This document shows, in pieces, positions 18,723 through 27,507 of a stretch of 64,000 bases of DNA (position 1 is the first letter of the stretch; every line of letters begins with the position of its first letter). The DNA lies in NCBI GenBank assembly GCA_016927115.1, contig JAFGNH010000070.1:1-64000 (forward strand), in the 5' to 3' direction. The DNA comes from Anaerolineales bacterium (GTDB taxonomy: Bacteria > Chloroflexota > Anaerolineae > Anaerolineales > E44-bin32). Made by a program: the position numbers and the translations under genes. Below the pieces are notes generated by a model. It did no database searches, was not told where the DNA came from, and saw only the letters and a program-made list of their open reading frames with translations.

Positions 18723-18817
18723 CTTCGACCATTACGCTCAGCATGACCGAGCGCACTCAGTTTGACCGAGCGCTCTCAGTATGCCCGGGCGCCCTCAGTT
18801 TGACCGATCACGGTCAT
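18723..18817. repeat. 19-bp degenerate tandem repeats between parA and the L,D-transpeptidase gene
   Basis: Three head-to-tail units are clear: CATGACCGAGCGCACTCAG (18742-18760), TTTGACCGAGCGCTCTCAG (18761-18779) and TATGCCCGGGCGCCCTCAG (18780-18798). They are flanked by a diverged unit at 18723-18741 and a half unit from 18799. Units 2 and 3 each contain a self-complementary 8-mer (GAGCGCTC, GGGCGCCC), so base changes keep pairing. The last unit runs into TGACCG-ATCA-CGGTCA within the transpeptidase coding end. The flanking CTTCGAC...CGCTCAG resembles a short dispersed repeat seen in many bacterial genomes. Confidence 0.7.
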
Positions 18818-19985
18818 AGGAAGTGTAGCTGGCGGGGTCTGTCGGCACCTCACCACTGGGATCAACTACATAGACCCATGTGCCTTCTTCGACCCAATTA
18901 TACATCCAGCGGGCATCCACAGGTGCAAGGTTCACACAGCCATGAGTTATTGGAGCTCCGAAGCTGTTATGCCAGTACACCCCATGCAGCGCCCTTCCCT
19001 CATCAAAATACATTACCCACGGTACATCCTCAAAGAAGTAATAATCTGAGCGGTCTGAAGTAAATGCACCACTCATATCATCTTTCAGTTTTTTTACATA
19101 TACCTGGAACAATCCCGGTCTTGTCCAGGATCCGACCGCCCCGACCGAAACCAGCGTGGTAAACACCATTTTTCCATTTTCATACGCGGCCAGGGTTTTC
19201 TCCACAAGATTGACCACTACCCATTTACTCCCTGTGACCCCTTCAGGAACTGCAGGATCCGGCACAACCTCCGCTACCCGGTCCCCCCTGACCCACTCGT
19301 CAATACCGATCTGGATCCACTCATAGAACCCGGCTATCTGCCTGTCATATACATTGACAAACTCATAGCGGTACAGGGTGCGTCCGGTTACAGGGCTTGA
19401 TTCACCAGGCTGCCGGTATACCGGAAGGGTATCGATACTCCAACCATAGGAATGGTCCGGGGTATCTGAGAGTGCGAAGCCATGGAAAGTTGGCACTGCG
19501 ATCCAGGCACAATCGCTTCCACCCCGAACATACACACCTGGATCAATCATGTAGATCGCCTGGCCATTCTGTATGGTGCAATCCAGGTAAGACACAACAA
19601 TCGAACCAGAAGGGAAGCGGTTAATGCTGTTCCGGCTGTGGGCTGCATCCGATACCGAACCATACAGAGGTGTTCCATTGCTGGGAAGACGTTTGTAGAG
19701 ACGCAAAAAATCATCTATCGTGAGGTCATAGGGAACAGTTGGCAGAGGGCGTTGGGATAGTATGCCGCTCCGGGCAAGCTCTGCCAGCTCAGAGGAAGGG
19801 CCTGTTTCCGGGCAAAAGGATGGGTACTCCATCTGCATCCTTGCCGTGCACAGCAAGGAATCTCCTTCATTATTGCTCGATTGAACATCCTGAGCAGTGA
19901 CAGCAGATTGCAGAGGTATACCGGTCATCCCGATTACCAGTACAAATCCGAAAAGAATTCTCCAAAGCGTTGGTTTTCTGCGCAT
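18795..19985 (-). CDS. L,D-transpeptidase (YkuD domain), exported
   Basis: 396 residues. A basic start and hydrophobic core (RRKPTLWRILFGFVLVIG), followed by SAVTAQ, form a signal peptide. The C-terminal YkuD domain has HGVYWHNSFG and THGCVNL with the catalytic Cys near 350. It forms 3-3 peptidoglycan cross-links or attaches proteins to the wall. The region from about 60 to 240 has no recognised domain and may bind the wall. The ATG at 19983-19985 is better spaced from AGAGG than the ATG three codons upstream. The stop codon lies in the tandem repeats. A TATACT box at 20004-20009 is a likely -10. Confidence 0.9.
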   Translation of the reverse strand: MRRKPTLWRILFGFVLVIGMTGIPLQSAVTAQDVQSSNNEGDSLLCTARMQMEYPSFCPETGPSSELAELARSGILSQRPLPTVPYDLTIDDFLRLYKRLPSNGTPLYGSVSDAAHSRNSINRFPSGSIVVSYLDCTIQNGQAIYMIDPGVYVRGGSDCAWIAVPTFHGFALSDTPDHSYGWSIDTLPVYRQPGESSPVTGRTLYRYEFVNVYDRQIAGFYEWIQIGIDEWVRGDRVAEVVPDPAVPEGVTGSKWVVVNLVEKTLAAYENGKMVFTTLVSVGAVGSWTRPGLFQVYVKKLKDDMSGAFTSDRSDYYFFEDVPWVMYFDEGRALHGVYWHNSFGAPITHGCVNLAPVDARWMYNWVEEGTWVYVVDPSGEVPTDPASYTSYDRDRSN

Positions 19986-20106
19986 AAAAAACATACCTCT
20001 GAAAGTATACCCTATCCGCCGGTATATTAACGGCGGTTATTCCTGTTAATGAATATCTCAGATGGAAGGTTATATCCGGACACAAAATGCTGAAACCCGT
20101 TCTGTG

Positions 20107-21534
20107 CTAGAAATCGGGTGGGCACTCCAGCTGACCGAGTTCTTCCCACTTGCAGAGTTCACTCTGCCCGGGCAAGAGCACCTCGCTTGGATTCATCGGG
20201 CGGCATTGGACGCCATCCTCGCAATACCGGATCTCAAAATGGACATGAGGCCCGCCTGAATTGCCACTCGAGCCGCTCAGTGCAACTACCTGCCCCGCTT
20301 CAACGATATCACCGGGGCCTACCAGATCTGCCAGGTTGTGCGCCATCAGAACCTGCCAGCCATCGTTCTCCACTATTACCAAATAACCATAGAGTTCATG
20401 ATAGCCGGCAAACGTAACTTCTCCGCCCATGGGAGTATATACGGCAAAGCCCTCCCGTGAACACTGAGCGTAATCAATGCCGGCATGGATAAACTCACCA
20501 CGCACTTCTCCAAACAAACCGGATATCACAGATTGATCTGAAGGGGCAATGCAGCTGAACGAAGTTGGGCCATCATAACCAGTGACGGTAAATGCGAGCG
20601 GTTCAGGTACAATACGCAGCTGGCGTGCCTCCCTGTTAACAGAGTCCGGATCCAGTTGAGCTGCATGGCTCTCATCCTCAAAGGTTGAACCAGTCATTTC
20701 AGTGGACAGTTCGGTCTCCAGGGCAGTTCCACCAATACCTGCTTCCAGCATCCAGCGGCACACTACAGGCCCACCATGACTGTCAGGTTTTGTCTCTTCA
20801 CCAGGAAGCCCGTTCTTCATGGAAAAGTATCCGTATTCAGCAAATAGTCGTGCTGTAGCTTTATCGTTCAGATCCTGATCACCAATAGCAATAGCCTCGA
20901 TCATCATTGGTGACCCGGGATACACTTCATTCACGCCACGCAGCCAGGCGGCAAAACCGGCCGTCCGTAGTGAGTCGATAAGCGCCTGAAGGTCGGTTGT
21001 GAGCACTTCTCCCGTTGCAGGATCCGTGATTGAAATACCCACAGCACCCCCCCCGCTGAATGGGGTATCAGCCATTACGGCGCGGTCGTCATAGCTGCCG
21101 TGGATCAGGTTGACTCCGGTTAATTCGATAGTGCCATTAAAAATCTGCTCCGCATATTCCAGCATACCTCTGGTCCTGCTGTTGATCTCCCAGCTATTAA
21201 CTTCGACCAACTCGTAATTACTACCGGGATCCAGGCAGCCAGCCGGATCCTCATAGGATTCATAGGATAGAGCCGGAGCAACTTCTTCAGTACCTGAAGT
21301 ATCGCCTTCCTGTGCCTGGGGATCTTCTGCCGTATTTTCCTGAATCAGTTCGAGGACAGGTTCTGCAATGGCCATCACTTCTTCTAAAACATCGATTGAT
21401 GCCTGCTGAGGAGTTGTTCCTGATGAAGGCTGCAGGAGCAGTAGAGCGATCAGGATAAAACCGATAAACGCAGTGATGCTTTTTATCAGGAGCGTCAGCG
21501 TAAATGCCATGATGCGGAATATGGGTTGATCCAC
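20107..21534 (-). CDS. Membrane-anchored M23 (LytM-type) peptidase
   Basis: 475 residues. A hydrophobic segment at about 9-36 is an uncleaved anchor or signal. The C-terminal M23 domain has the zinc motif HAGIDYA near 347-353 and HVHFE with His430 and His432. GxSGxSGG before HVH is typical. It should cleave peptidoglycan peptides outside the membrane. The central 300 residues match no domain recognised here, and cysteines in the C-terminal tail may form disulfides. The start is GTG at 21532-21534, with GGAG 13 bases away. An ATG eight codons in is possible. It is co-oriented with the L,D-transpeptidase gene. Confidence 0.88.
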   Translation of the reverse strand: MDQPIFRIMAFTLTLLIKSITAFIGFILIALLLLQPSSGTTPQQASIDVLEEVMAIAEPVLELIQENTAEDPQAQEGDTSGTEEVAPALSYESYEDPAGCLDPGSNYELVEVNSWEINSRTRGMLEYAEQIFNGTIELTGVNLIHGSYDDRAVMADTPFSGGGAVGISITDPATGEVLTTDLQALIDSLRTAGFAAWLRGVNEVYPGSPMMIEAIAIGDQDLNDKATARLFAEYGYFSMKNGLPGEETKPDSHGGPVVCRWMLEAGIGGTALETELSTEMTGSTFEDESHAAQLDPDSVNREARQLRIVPEPLAFTVTGYDGPTSFSCIAPSDQSVISGLFGEVRGEFIHAGIDYAQCSREGFAVYTPMGGEVTFAGYHELYGYLVIVENDGWQVLMAHNLADLVGPGDIVEAGQVVALSGSSGNSGGPHVHFEIRYCEDGVQCRPMNPSEVLLPGQSELCKWEELGQLECPPDF

Positions 21535-21896
21535 TAAACAAATTCTCCCAAAACAGCAGGTCCAAATTATGGAAACATAATGTTGGATTATACCTGTATT
21601 CTCATAAAAATATCGATTAAAACCTCACGAATGAATTATATCCGACTTGACATTCCCCGCCACAAGAAAGGCTCTGCTTTATCCTTTCTGGTACTTCCAG
21701 CAGCGATTCATCCTTACCTGAGGGGGAGCGTTAAGATAGAATTGAATACTTGGAAGAGTTTCGAATTTTGCAGACATCTAGTATCATAACGATGTGATAT
21801 AGTGGACTCTGGAAAATAATAAATAAAAGACCGCTGCTAAACGAGGATAAATCCTGCCAGTTTACTGCACTCAGCGAAATAATAAGGAGAAGGTCG
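21535..21896. other. Divergent intergenic region before the 4-TM protein gene
   Basis: About 360 bases. No convincing gene; one 69-codon open frame lacks a ribosome site. A TTGACA hexamer at about 21649 has no -10 at proper distance. AGAAAGG/CCTTTCT could pair near 21667-21691. AAGGAG stands before the ATG at 21897. Confidence 0.4.
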
Positions 21897-22481
21897 ATGA
21901 AAGATCAAACCCGAATGGTACAAGATGGAATTATGCTGGCGGCTGCGTACCACTTTTTAATGGCAGTTGTTTTCATAATTGGCGCAATCGCGATTATCTT
22001 CTATGCCATGGTTCCCCCACTCGTTGAGGAATCCACAGGACCTGCACAGTCCCTGTTCCTGCCAGTCGTTGGTCTGTTGGTATGTGCTGCTATGGCAATC
22101 GGCTACGGCTATGTTGGTTCAGGTCTGACCAAATTGAAGAATTCTGCCCGAATGGCAGCCGTGTTCCTGGCGCTTTTTGGAATGCTTGGTGGCGTCTTTG
22201 GTGTTGCCGGCGTCCTGGCCACCTCCATCAATACCGTTACAGCACCTGATCTCGTCCGGGTTGGAGTAATTGGACTGTTTGTTATGGGGATTAACTTTAT
22301 CTCGATCCTTGATATCTTTTTACTGTTCTTCCTCTTCCAGCAGGATGTCCGTGCACTATTCTATGGTGTGGGTCCGGAAGTTGAAGGAGCAGATATCCCG
22401 ATGATGAGGCCTGGCAGGCCGGCACCGTCAGCAGCCCCCCGGCGCCCCACTCCAACGAGTGGGCAGAAACCCGCTGATTAA
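21897..22481 (+). CDS. Unknown four-transmembrane protein
   Basis: 194 residues; family not recognised. Hydrophobic segments lie at about 14-40, 51-72, 83-108 and 122-150, and a Pro/Arg-rich tail (RPGRPAPSAAPRRPTPTSG) follows. The start is supported by AAGGAGAAGG. It is monocistronic and ends in a strong terminator. Function unknown. Confidence 0.75.
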   Translation: MKDQTRMVQDGIMLAAAYHFLMAVVFIIGAIAIIFYAMVPPLVEESTGPAQSLFLPVVGLLVCAAMAIGYGYVGSGLTKLKNSARMAAVFLALFGMLGGVFGVAGVLATSINTVTAPDLVRVGVIGLFVMGINFISILDIFLLFFLFQQDVRALFYGVGPEVEGADIPMMRPGRPAPSAAPRRPTPTSGQKPAD

Positions 22482-22548
22482 GCAGGGGTTCCCGGCAGCA
22501 GCTGTTTAGAATACCGGATTTAATCTGGCCACATATTAAACAGATAAA

Positions 22549-22581
22549 GGAAGTGGCAGCATTAGCCCACTTCCTTTTTTC
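22549..22581. terminator. Bidirectional rho-independent terminator
   Basis: AGGAAGTGG and CCACTTCCT pair over 9 bp with a 10-base loop, followed by six T residues on the plus strand. On the minus strand TTTATC follows, so it can also end the etfA transcript. Confidence 0.85.
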
Positions 22582-22603
22582 TTCCTGCAGGATTTTACAT
22601 GAA

Positions 22604-23629
22604 CTAAAGGCGCTGGATTTCTGCAATCAGTTCCGGTACGATTTCAAATACATCGCCCACGATACCGAATCGTGCATGTTTAAAAATAGGAGCTTCCGGA
22701 TCCTTGTTAATTGCAACAATCGTTTTCGCAGACTGTATCCCCGCCAGATGCTGAATCGCCCCTGAGATACCCAGTGCAATATATAGATCAGGAGAAACCA
22801 CTTTCCCTGTCTGCCCCACCTGGTATTGATAAGGCACAAAACCCGGATCGACTATCGCCCTGCTTGCACCAACAGCTCCCCCCAGTGCCTCTGCCAGTTG
22901 CTGCACAATCTGGTATCCCTGCTGCGCCAGCCAGGTTTCCCTGTCCTTTTCGGATTCCAGACCATCCGGCGCTGATAAACCCTTAGGCTGGGTTACACCG
23001 CGACCGCCAGCGACAATAATGGATGCTTCAGTCAGCAGGATTTCCCCTTCGACTGCTGTAAAACGAAGTACTTCATATGCAGCTGGTGCATCAACCAGGT
23101 CAAGCGACTGAGCCGTACCGAAGCGTGATTCATCCTTCTCAGGAGGGGTAAATATTCTGCTTCTCAGAACTGCGATACATGGTGTTTGTTCTGCTTTCAG
23201 CTGCTGCAAAATTTTTCCTCCGTGCACAGGACGTGTAACAATGGCACCGCCGTCCCACTCCAGTGCAACCACATCAGGGAAAACACAAGCTCCGGTATCA
23301 ACAGCAATCATCGCAGCCATATCCCGCATCCGCACATTTCCCGGCATCAATACCAGATCCGGCTTTTTCTCTTCAACAAGCGCTGTCAGTTGAGTAGCAA
23401 AGGCTTCAGCTGTAAAATGGGTCAGCGCAGCATCGTCACAATAGCAGACTTCATCAGCGCCATACCAGAACGGTTCTGCTGCGAATTCCCTTGATTGTGG
23501 CCCCAGCAGTACCCCGGTGATCGTGCCTGATTCGGTTTTGACGGATTGGGCAGCTCCCATTGCCTCCCAGGATGGTTTGGAAACAACACCCGAAAAAATA
23601 TCCAGATAGACAAGAATATTCTCTGCCAT
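22604..23629 (-). CDS. etfA: Electron transfer flavoprotein alpha subunit
   Basis: 341 residues. The C-terminal FAD domain is highly typical: [33 protein letters not shown] and [13 protein letters not shown], then [11 protein letters not shown]. It takes electrons from the acyl-CoA dehydrogenase encoded in the same operon and passes them to a membrane quinone or another acceptor. Its ATG shares one base with the etfB stop (TGATG). Confidence 0.95.
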   Translation of the reverse strand: MAENILVYLDIFSGVVSKPSWEAMGAAQSVKTESGTITGVLLGPQSREFAAEPFWYGADEVCYCDDAALTHFTAEAFATQLTALVEEKKPDLVLMPGNVRMRDMAAMIAVDTGACVFPDVVALEWDGGAIVTRPVHGGKILQQLKAEQTPCIAVLRSRIFTPPEKDESRFGTAQSLDLVDAPAAYEVLRFTAVEGEILLTEASIIVAGGRGVTQPKGLSAPDGLESEKDRETWLAQQGYQIVQQLAEALGGAVGASRAIVDPGFVPYQYQVGQTGKVVSPDLYIALGISGAIQHLAGIQSAKTIVAINKDPEAPIFKHARFGIVGDVFEIVPELIAEIQRL

Positions 23630-24411
23630 CAGAGCACCTTCTCTTCTGTCAGCCGCTTCACCAGCGTGGCTGCAATCTTTGCTGCGTTGTCACCGGTGAT
23701 CATCTCAACAGCTTCGGTACGGCCGGCTGGTTCCGCCAACCCGAGAGAGTGACAGGCAGCTTCAGGTATGCCTGAAAGCCCCAGATCAGACAGGTCCCAA
23801 CACGGGATAACTGCCCGGGCTGCTTTTCGGATTCCCATAAAGGAAGGATAGCGTGGCTCACAGATCTCTTTCACAACACTGACCACAGCAGGCAGTGCTG
23901 CTTTTACATGCTGCCTGCCATCTTCAAACAACCGTTCGACTTCGATCGTCTGACCCTGGATGTCCAGACTGGTTACCTTTGCCGTCTGGGTAAGAGCCGG
24001 CCAATTAAGCAGCCGCGCGGTCTGTGAAGCAGTCAGACCCGTTTCTTCATCGGTTGACTGCCGGCCAAAGAATACCAGATCAACCTCACCTACTTTTTGC
24101 ACAGCCTCTGCCAGCATGGATGCTGTGATGGATGTTGTTTTCAGTATGTTTTCTGGTGCAGAAAGCTGAACGGCTTCCTTGCAGCCCATTGCCAGGGCAT
24201 GCTTGAGCGCCTCATTCTTTTCACTACCTCCAACACTCAAGGCAACAACATCCCCGCCAAATTCTTCTGTCAACTGGAGCGCAGTCTCCACGGCAAATTC
24301 ATCCCAGGGATTAATAATCAGGGAGGCATCCCCCCAGAATACATCACCCGCCTGGAGTGAAAGTGTGGCAGCCGTGTCTATCGTTTCCTTCACACATACA
24401 ACAATTTTCAC
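23629..24411 (-). CDS. etfB: Electron transfer flavoprotein beta subunit
   Basis: 260 residues. The N-terminus [13 protein letters not shown] and the [13 protein letters not shown] segment are typical of EtfB. The nucleotide-loop region reads [19 protein letters not shown] and not the DGDTAQVGP form common in electron-bifurcating EtfB. The start is GTG at 24409-24411, eight bases after AAGGAG. It lies 11 bases after the acyl-CoA dehydrogenase stop. Confidence 0.94.
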   Translation of the reverse strand: MKIVVCVKETIDTAATLSLQAGDVFWGDASLIINPWDEFAVETALQLTEEFGGDVVALSVGGSEKNEALKHALAMGCKEAVQLSAPENILKTTSITASMLAEAVQKVGEVDLVFFGRQSTDEETGLTASQTARLLNWPALTQTAKVTSLDIQGQTIEVERLFEDGRQHVKAALPAVVSVVKEICEPRYPSFMGIRKAARAVIPCWDLSDLGLSGIPEAACHSLGLAEPAGRTEAVEMITGDNAAKIAATLVKRLTEEKVL

Positions 24412-24422
24412 GGTTTCTCTCC

Positions 24423-25637
24423 TTAGGCTTCTCTGGTCCACTCTTCAGGGTCATAGGGAGGGAGCATTTTTCGCAGCGGACGATCCTCTCGATCCCCCAG
24501 TGCATAACCTGCCTGGAGTATCTGCTGGATTTCGCTGGAACCCTCATAGATCACTGCACCACGCGCATTTCTCAGGTATCGTTCAACTTCATACTCATCG
24601 CTGTAGCCATAAGCACCATGAATCTGGATGGCTTCAGATGCAGCTTTAAAAGAAGCGTCTGTTGCATACCATTTAGCCAGGCCTGTTTCGCGAGTATTTC
24701 GGAGGCCCTGATTCTTTCTCCAGCCAGCCTTCAGATACAGAAGCCTTGCAACCTCATAATCCCGTGTCATCCAGGCAAGCTTCTGCTGGATCAGCTGATG
24801 TTCGGCAATCGGTTTACCGAATGTATGCCGCTCTTTTGCATAACGGACACTGGCTTCCAGGGAAGCTCTGATCAGACCGGTGGCTCCAGCCGCAACAGTG
24901 TAACGCCCATTGTCAAGACAGGACATGGCAATCTTGAAGCCCTCTCCTTCTTCACCGAGCAGATTTGCTGCTGGTACACGCACATCCTGGCAGTTCACCC
25001 AGCCTGTGGATCCGGCCCTTACACCCAATTTCCCGTGGATATCAGCACTGGTCACACCCGGCCAGTCGGTTTCAAGAATGAAAGCGCTCATGCCGGCAGT
25101 TCGTTTTCCAGCCTCCGGGTCGGTGCGAGCAATCCAGATCATGTAGTCTGCTTTGGTTGCCAGCGAAATCCACATCTTCTCGCCATTAATGATGTAGTCA
25201 TCCCCATCCCGGCGAGCGGTAGACACCAGTGCAGCCGGATCCGAACCGGCATCCGGCTCTGTCAGACAGTACCCGCCAATTTTTTCACCCATTGCCAGGG
25301 GTGTAAGGTATTTCTGCTTCTGCTCTTCACTGCCCCACTGCAAAATTGCATAAGAACACAGCCCCATATGTACAGACATAATCACACGCAGGCTGGTATC
25401 CACCACCTCCAACTCCTCACACACCAACCCCAGGCTGATGTAATCCATTCCCTGACCACCATAGCGCACCGGGAGGGATACTCCCAGAATGCCCAATTCT
25501 GCCATCCTGGGAAGCACCTGGGGATCCATCTCCTGTTTTCGATCCCACTCTTTGATTGTCGGTGCAACTTCCTTATTCACATAGTCACGCACCATTCGGG
25601 CAACCATCTGTTGTTCTTCATTTAGTTGAAAATCCAT
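24423..25637 (-). CDS. Acyl-CoA dehydrogenase
   Basis: 404 residues, FAD enzyme that forms the alpha,beta double bond of an acyl-CoA (or reduces it in reverse). Landmarks are YCLTEPDAGSDPAAL, the FAD/substrate loop, and RHTFGKPIAEHQ. The catalytic Glu lies in IYEGSSEIQQ, as in short- and medium-chain enzymes. The exact substrate is not readable. The ATG at 25635-25637 follows AGGAGG, although the frame is open further upstream. It is the first gene of an operon with etfB and etfA. Confidence 0.93.
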   Translation of the reverse strand: MDFQLNEEQQMVARMVRDYVNKEVAPTIKEWDRKQEMDPQVLPRMAELGILGVSLPVRYGGQGMDYISLGLVCEELEVVDTSLRVIMSVHMGLCSYAILQWGSEEQKQKYLTPLAMGEKIGGYCLTEPDAGSDPAALVSTARRDGDDYIINGEKMWISLATKADYMIWIARTDPEAGKRTAGMSAFILETDWPGVTSADIHGKLGVRAGSTGWVNCQDVRVPAANLLGEEGEGFKIAMSCLDNGRYTVAAGATGLIRASLEASVRYAKERHTFGKPIAEHQLIQQKLAWMTRDYEVARLLYLKAGWRKNQGLRNTRETGLAKWYATDASFKAASEAIQIHGAYGYSDEYEVERYLRNARGAVIYEGSSEIQQILQAGYALGDREDRPLRKMLPPYDPEEWTREA

Positions 25638-25663
25638 TCGAGTATTCCTCCTGTATGAGCTGG

Positions 25664-25692
25664 ATTCTAGCAACCTTATAGCAGACCGGCAA
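25664..25692 (-). promoter_or_regulatory. Promoter of the acyl-CoA dehydrogenase-etfBA operon
   Basis: Minus strand TTGCCG (25687-25692), 17-base spacer, TAGAAT (25664-25669), with TGC before the -10. The leader is about 20 bases. Confidence 0.65.
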
Positions 25693-25894
25693 TGGATATC
25701 CACTGCCATCCATATTTCTGCTGTTCGGACACCAACTCCGTTCTTCACTCGTGTCCGCAGCAAAAGGTTTTCTTCAGATTCCTGATACTGTTATCATAGT
25801 TGATCTTATAATGCTCTTGCCAGAAAAGGATGGTATGGAAATCAGATGATAGACGTACAATCTATCCTCATTCCCAATTCGGGATCTGAAAACC

Positions 25895-26374
25895 TTATGT
25901 AATCCCGATTACGGTTCCATCGGTCAACAATAACAGACTCTCCGGTTCAAGCCGAAATACGGAGAAGGGGGTTCCAGCGGCAGCCCAGATAACCTCACAA
26001 TCCATCAAATCAGCATCTATATAGACCGGCACCGATTCGGGAAAACCAACCGGAGGCACCCCTCCGATAGCGAATCCGGTAACCTCACGCACCTGTTTTG
26101 CATCAGCGATGGCAACCCCTTCACCCACAACCTCTGCAAGCAGGTCCTCGTCCACCCGGTTTTTGCCGCTTGCGATCACCAAAACTGCCTGTCTACTTTG
26201 CTTTCCTATGAACACAAGCGATTTTGCTATACTGCCGACATCACAACCTATGCTTTCCGCAGCCTCACGGGCTGTTCTGGTGGAAGACGGAAGTTCCACA
26301 ACCTCGAATGAAAGTTGATAGGTATCAAGGATGGATTGAACCTTCTGTGAACTTGAACTGAGTGTACGTGTCAA
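25895..26374 (-). CDS. YbaK/EbsC-family aminoacyl-tRNA deacylase-like protein
   Basis: 159 residues. The family pattern is clear: AKSLVFIG with the conserved Lys, then the ASGKNRVD segment, and AIGGVPPVGF, the GGxxP substrate-pocket motif. Family members hydrolyse mischarged tRNA in trans, such as Cys-tRNA(Pro) or Ala-tRNA(Pro). The exact specificity is not clear. The start appears to be TTG at 26372-26374, with GGAGGG six bases upstream; no ATG is near. Confidence 0.88.
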   Translation of the reverse strand: MTRTLSSSSQKVQSILDTYQLSFEVVELPSSTRTAREAAESIGCDVGSIAKSLVFIGKQSRQAVLVIASGKNRVDEDLLAEVVGEGVAIADAKQVREVTGFAIGGVPPVGFPESVPVYIDADLMDCEVIWAAAGTPFSVFRLEPESLLLLTDGTVIGIT

Positions 26375-26456
26375 AACTTCCCTCCGACCAGATTTTTTCT
26401 GCCCCCCTGCAACGCCTTATTGTATCTCCCTCGTTTGAAAAGGAAAAATCGGATAT

Positions 26457-26490
26457 AAAAAAAACCACCTGTCGAAAAACGACAGGCGGT
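26457..26490 (-). terminator. Rho-independent terminator of the SIMPL gene
   Basis: On the minus strand a 10-pair stem (CCGCCTGTCG with CGACAGGTGG, one U-G pair) has a 5-base loop and is followed by eight T residues. The wobble pair forms only in the minus-strand RNA. Confidence 0.88.
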
Positions 26491-26528
26491 TCTTTCCCTG
26501 CTGATTCAGCCTGTGAATTGACAGGCAT

Positions 26529-27266
26529 TTACCTGACTGAATACGTCACCTGAAGTTGAATATAGGCACTCACAAGCCCGGGAGCAATGCTCGGGGCAGG
26601 CGCATCCCCGCCGCCCCCAGACTGCGCACGGGTATAATCCATCATACCGTTATAAGCAGTTACCTCTGTGATAGAAATAACAGGGCCAAGTTCCTGCCCG
26701 GAAAGTGAAGCCAGTTCCTGTGCTACCTGCTCTGCATTTGCTACAGCATCATGTCGGGCTTCTGAACGCAGCGGCTGCGAATCTGAAACGCCGAAGGTAA
26801 CACCATAGATATTGTTAGCGCCCGAATCCATGGCTGCCTGCAGCACCTGGCTGAGATTATCGATCTGGCGCACAATGATGCTGACCTGGTTAGTCACCCG
26901 GTAACCTGCAATGCCCTGATAACCGCTTTCGTTATACTGCGATTCGCTCCATACACTGTAATTGGAGGTCTGGATATCCTCACGCAGTACACCCTCTTCC
27001 ATGATGGCTTCAAACAGCCCCTTCATGACCACTTCATTCTGGCTGCTTACCGATACTACAGACTCCCCAAAAGTCTCCACACCGATCTGGATGGAAACCT
27101 GGTCCGGTTCACCATAAGCGGTCCCCTCGCTACTAACAGTAATTGTCCGTTCAGCCCCTCCAGAATCGGCAGCGGTATTAGAGGAACCCGCACATCCGGA
27201 CAGGATCAGCACTACCACAACAGATAGAACTAACAGATTTTTCTGAAACTGTTTTTTTGTTTTCAT
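26529..27266 (-). CDS. SIMPL-domain (DUF541) lipoprotein
   Basis: 245 residues. A type II signal peptide with LILSGC puts the lipid-anchored Cys at 25. The rest matches the SIMPL/DUF541 fold: an opening TITVSSEGTAYGEPDQVSIQ and a later YRVTNQVSIIVR. SIMPL proteins are surface or periplasmic and often of unknown role. AGAAGGAG before the ATG supports the start. The C-terminus includes a Gly-rich linker (QSGGGGDAPAP). Confidence 0.9.
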   Translation of the reverse strand: MKTKKQFQKNLLVLSVVVVLILSGCAGSSNTAADSGGAERTITVSSEGTAYGEPDQVSIQIGVETFGESVVSVSSQNEVVMKGLFEAIMEEGVLREDIQTSNYSVWSESQYNESGYQGIAGYRVTNQVSIIVRQIDNLSQVLQAAMDSGANNIYGVTFGVSDSQPLRSEARHDAVANAEQVAQELASLSGQELGPVISITEVTAYNGMMDYTRAQSGGGGDAPAPSIAPGLVSAYIQLQVTYSVR

Positions 27267-27451
27267 TTTTATCTCCTTCTAAATTGAACTGCACTAATCA
27301 AGACGCACTTCAGCCTGAAAAAGTTCCATTAAAACAGATGCAAAATGTGTATTAAAATTCTACCAGTCCTGTACCCTGCTGAACTGGCAATTTCTGGTTG
27401 AACTTCAAATACACCCTAACCACGCCGGTCAGCTGCTCTGAATAGTATGGA

Positions 27452-27507
27452 TTATCACACCGATTCAATCGTACTATAATCCAGGTATGCAAAGGCCCAT
27501 GCAATGA
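27452..27507 (+). promoter_or_regulatory. Promoter and six-codon leader ORF before the TPR gene
   Basis: TTATCA (27452-27457), 17 bases, TATAAT (27475-27480). The start is expected near 27487, exactly where ATG opens a six-codon frame encoding MQRPMQ. That frame ends in TGA at 27505-27507, overlapping the ATG of the TPR gene (27504) as ATGA. Translation of the main gene may depend on this minicistron, since no ribosome site precedes it. Confidence 0.5.

Noticed and set aside
18723-18817. CRISPR array
   Set aside because: The 19-bp units are directly adjacent with no spacers and no cas genes are near.
21580-21789. 69-codon plus-strand open frame
   Set aside because: No ribosome site, atypical composition, no recognisable motif.
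24357-25625. 422-codon open frame on the plus strand
   Set aside because: It is fully antisense to the acyl-CoA dehydrogenase gene, has no ribosome site and encodes no recognisable domain.
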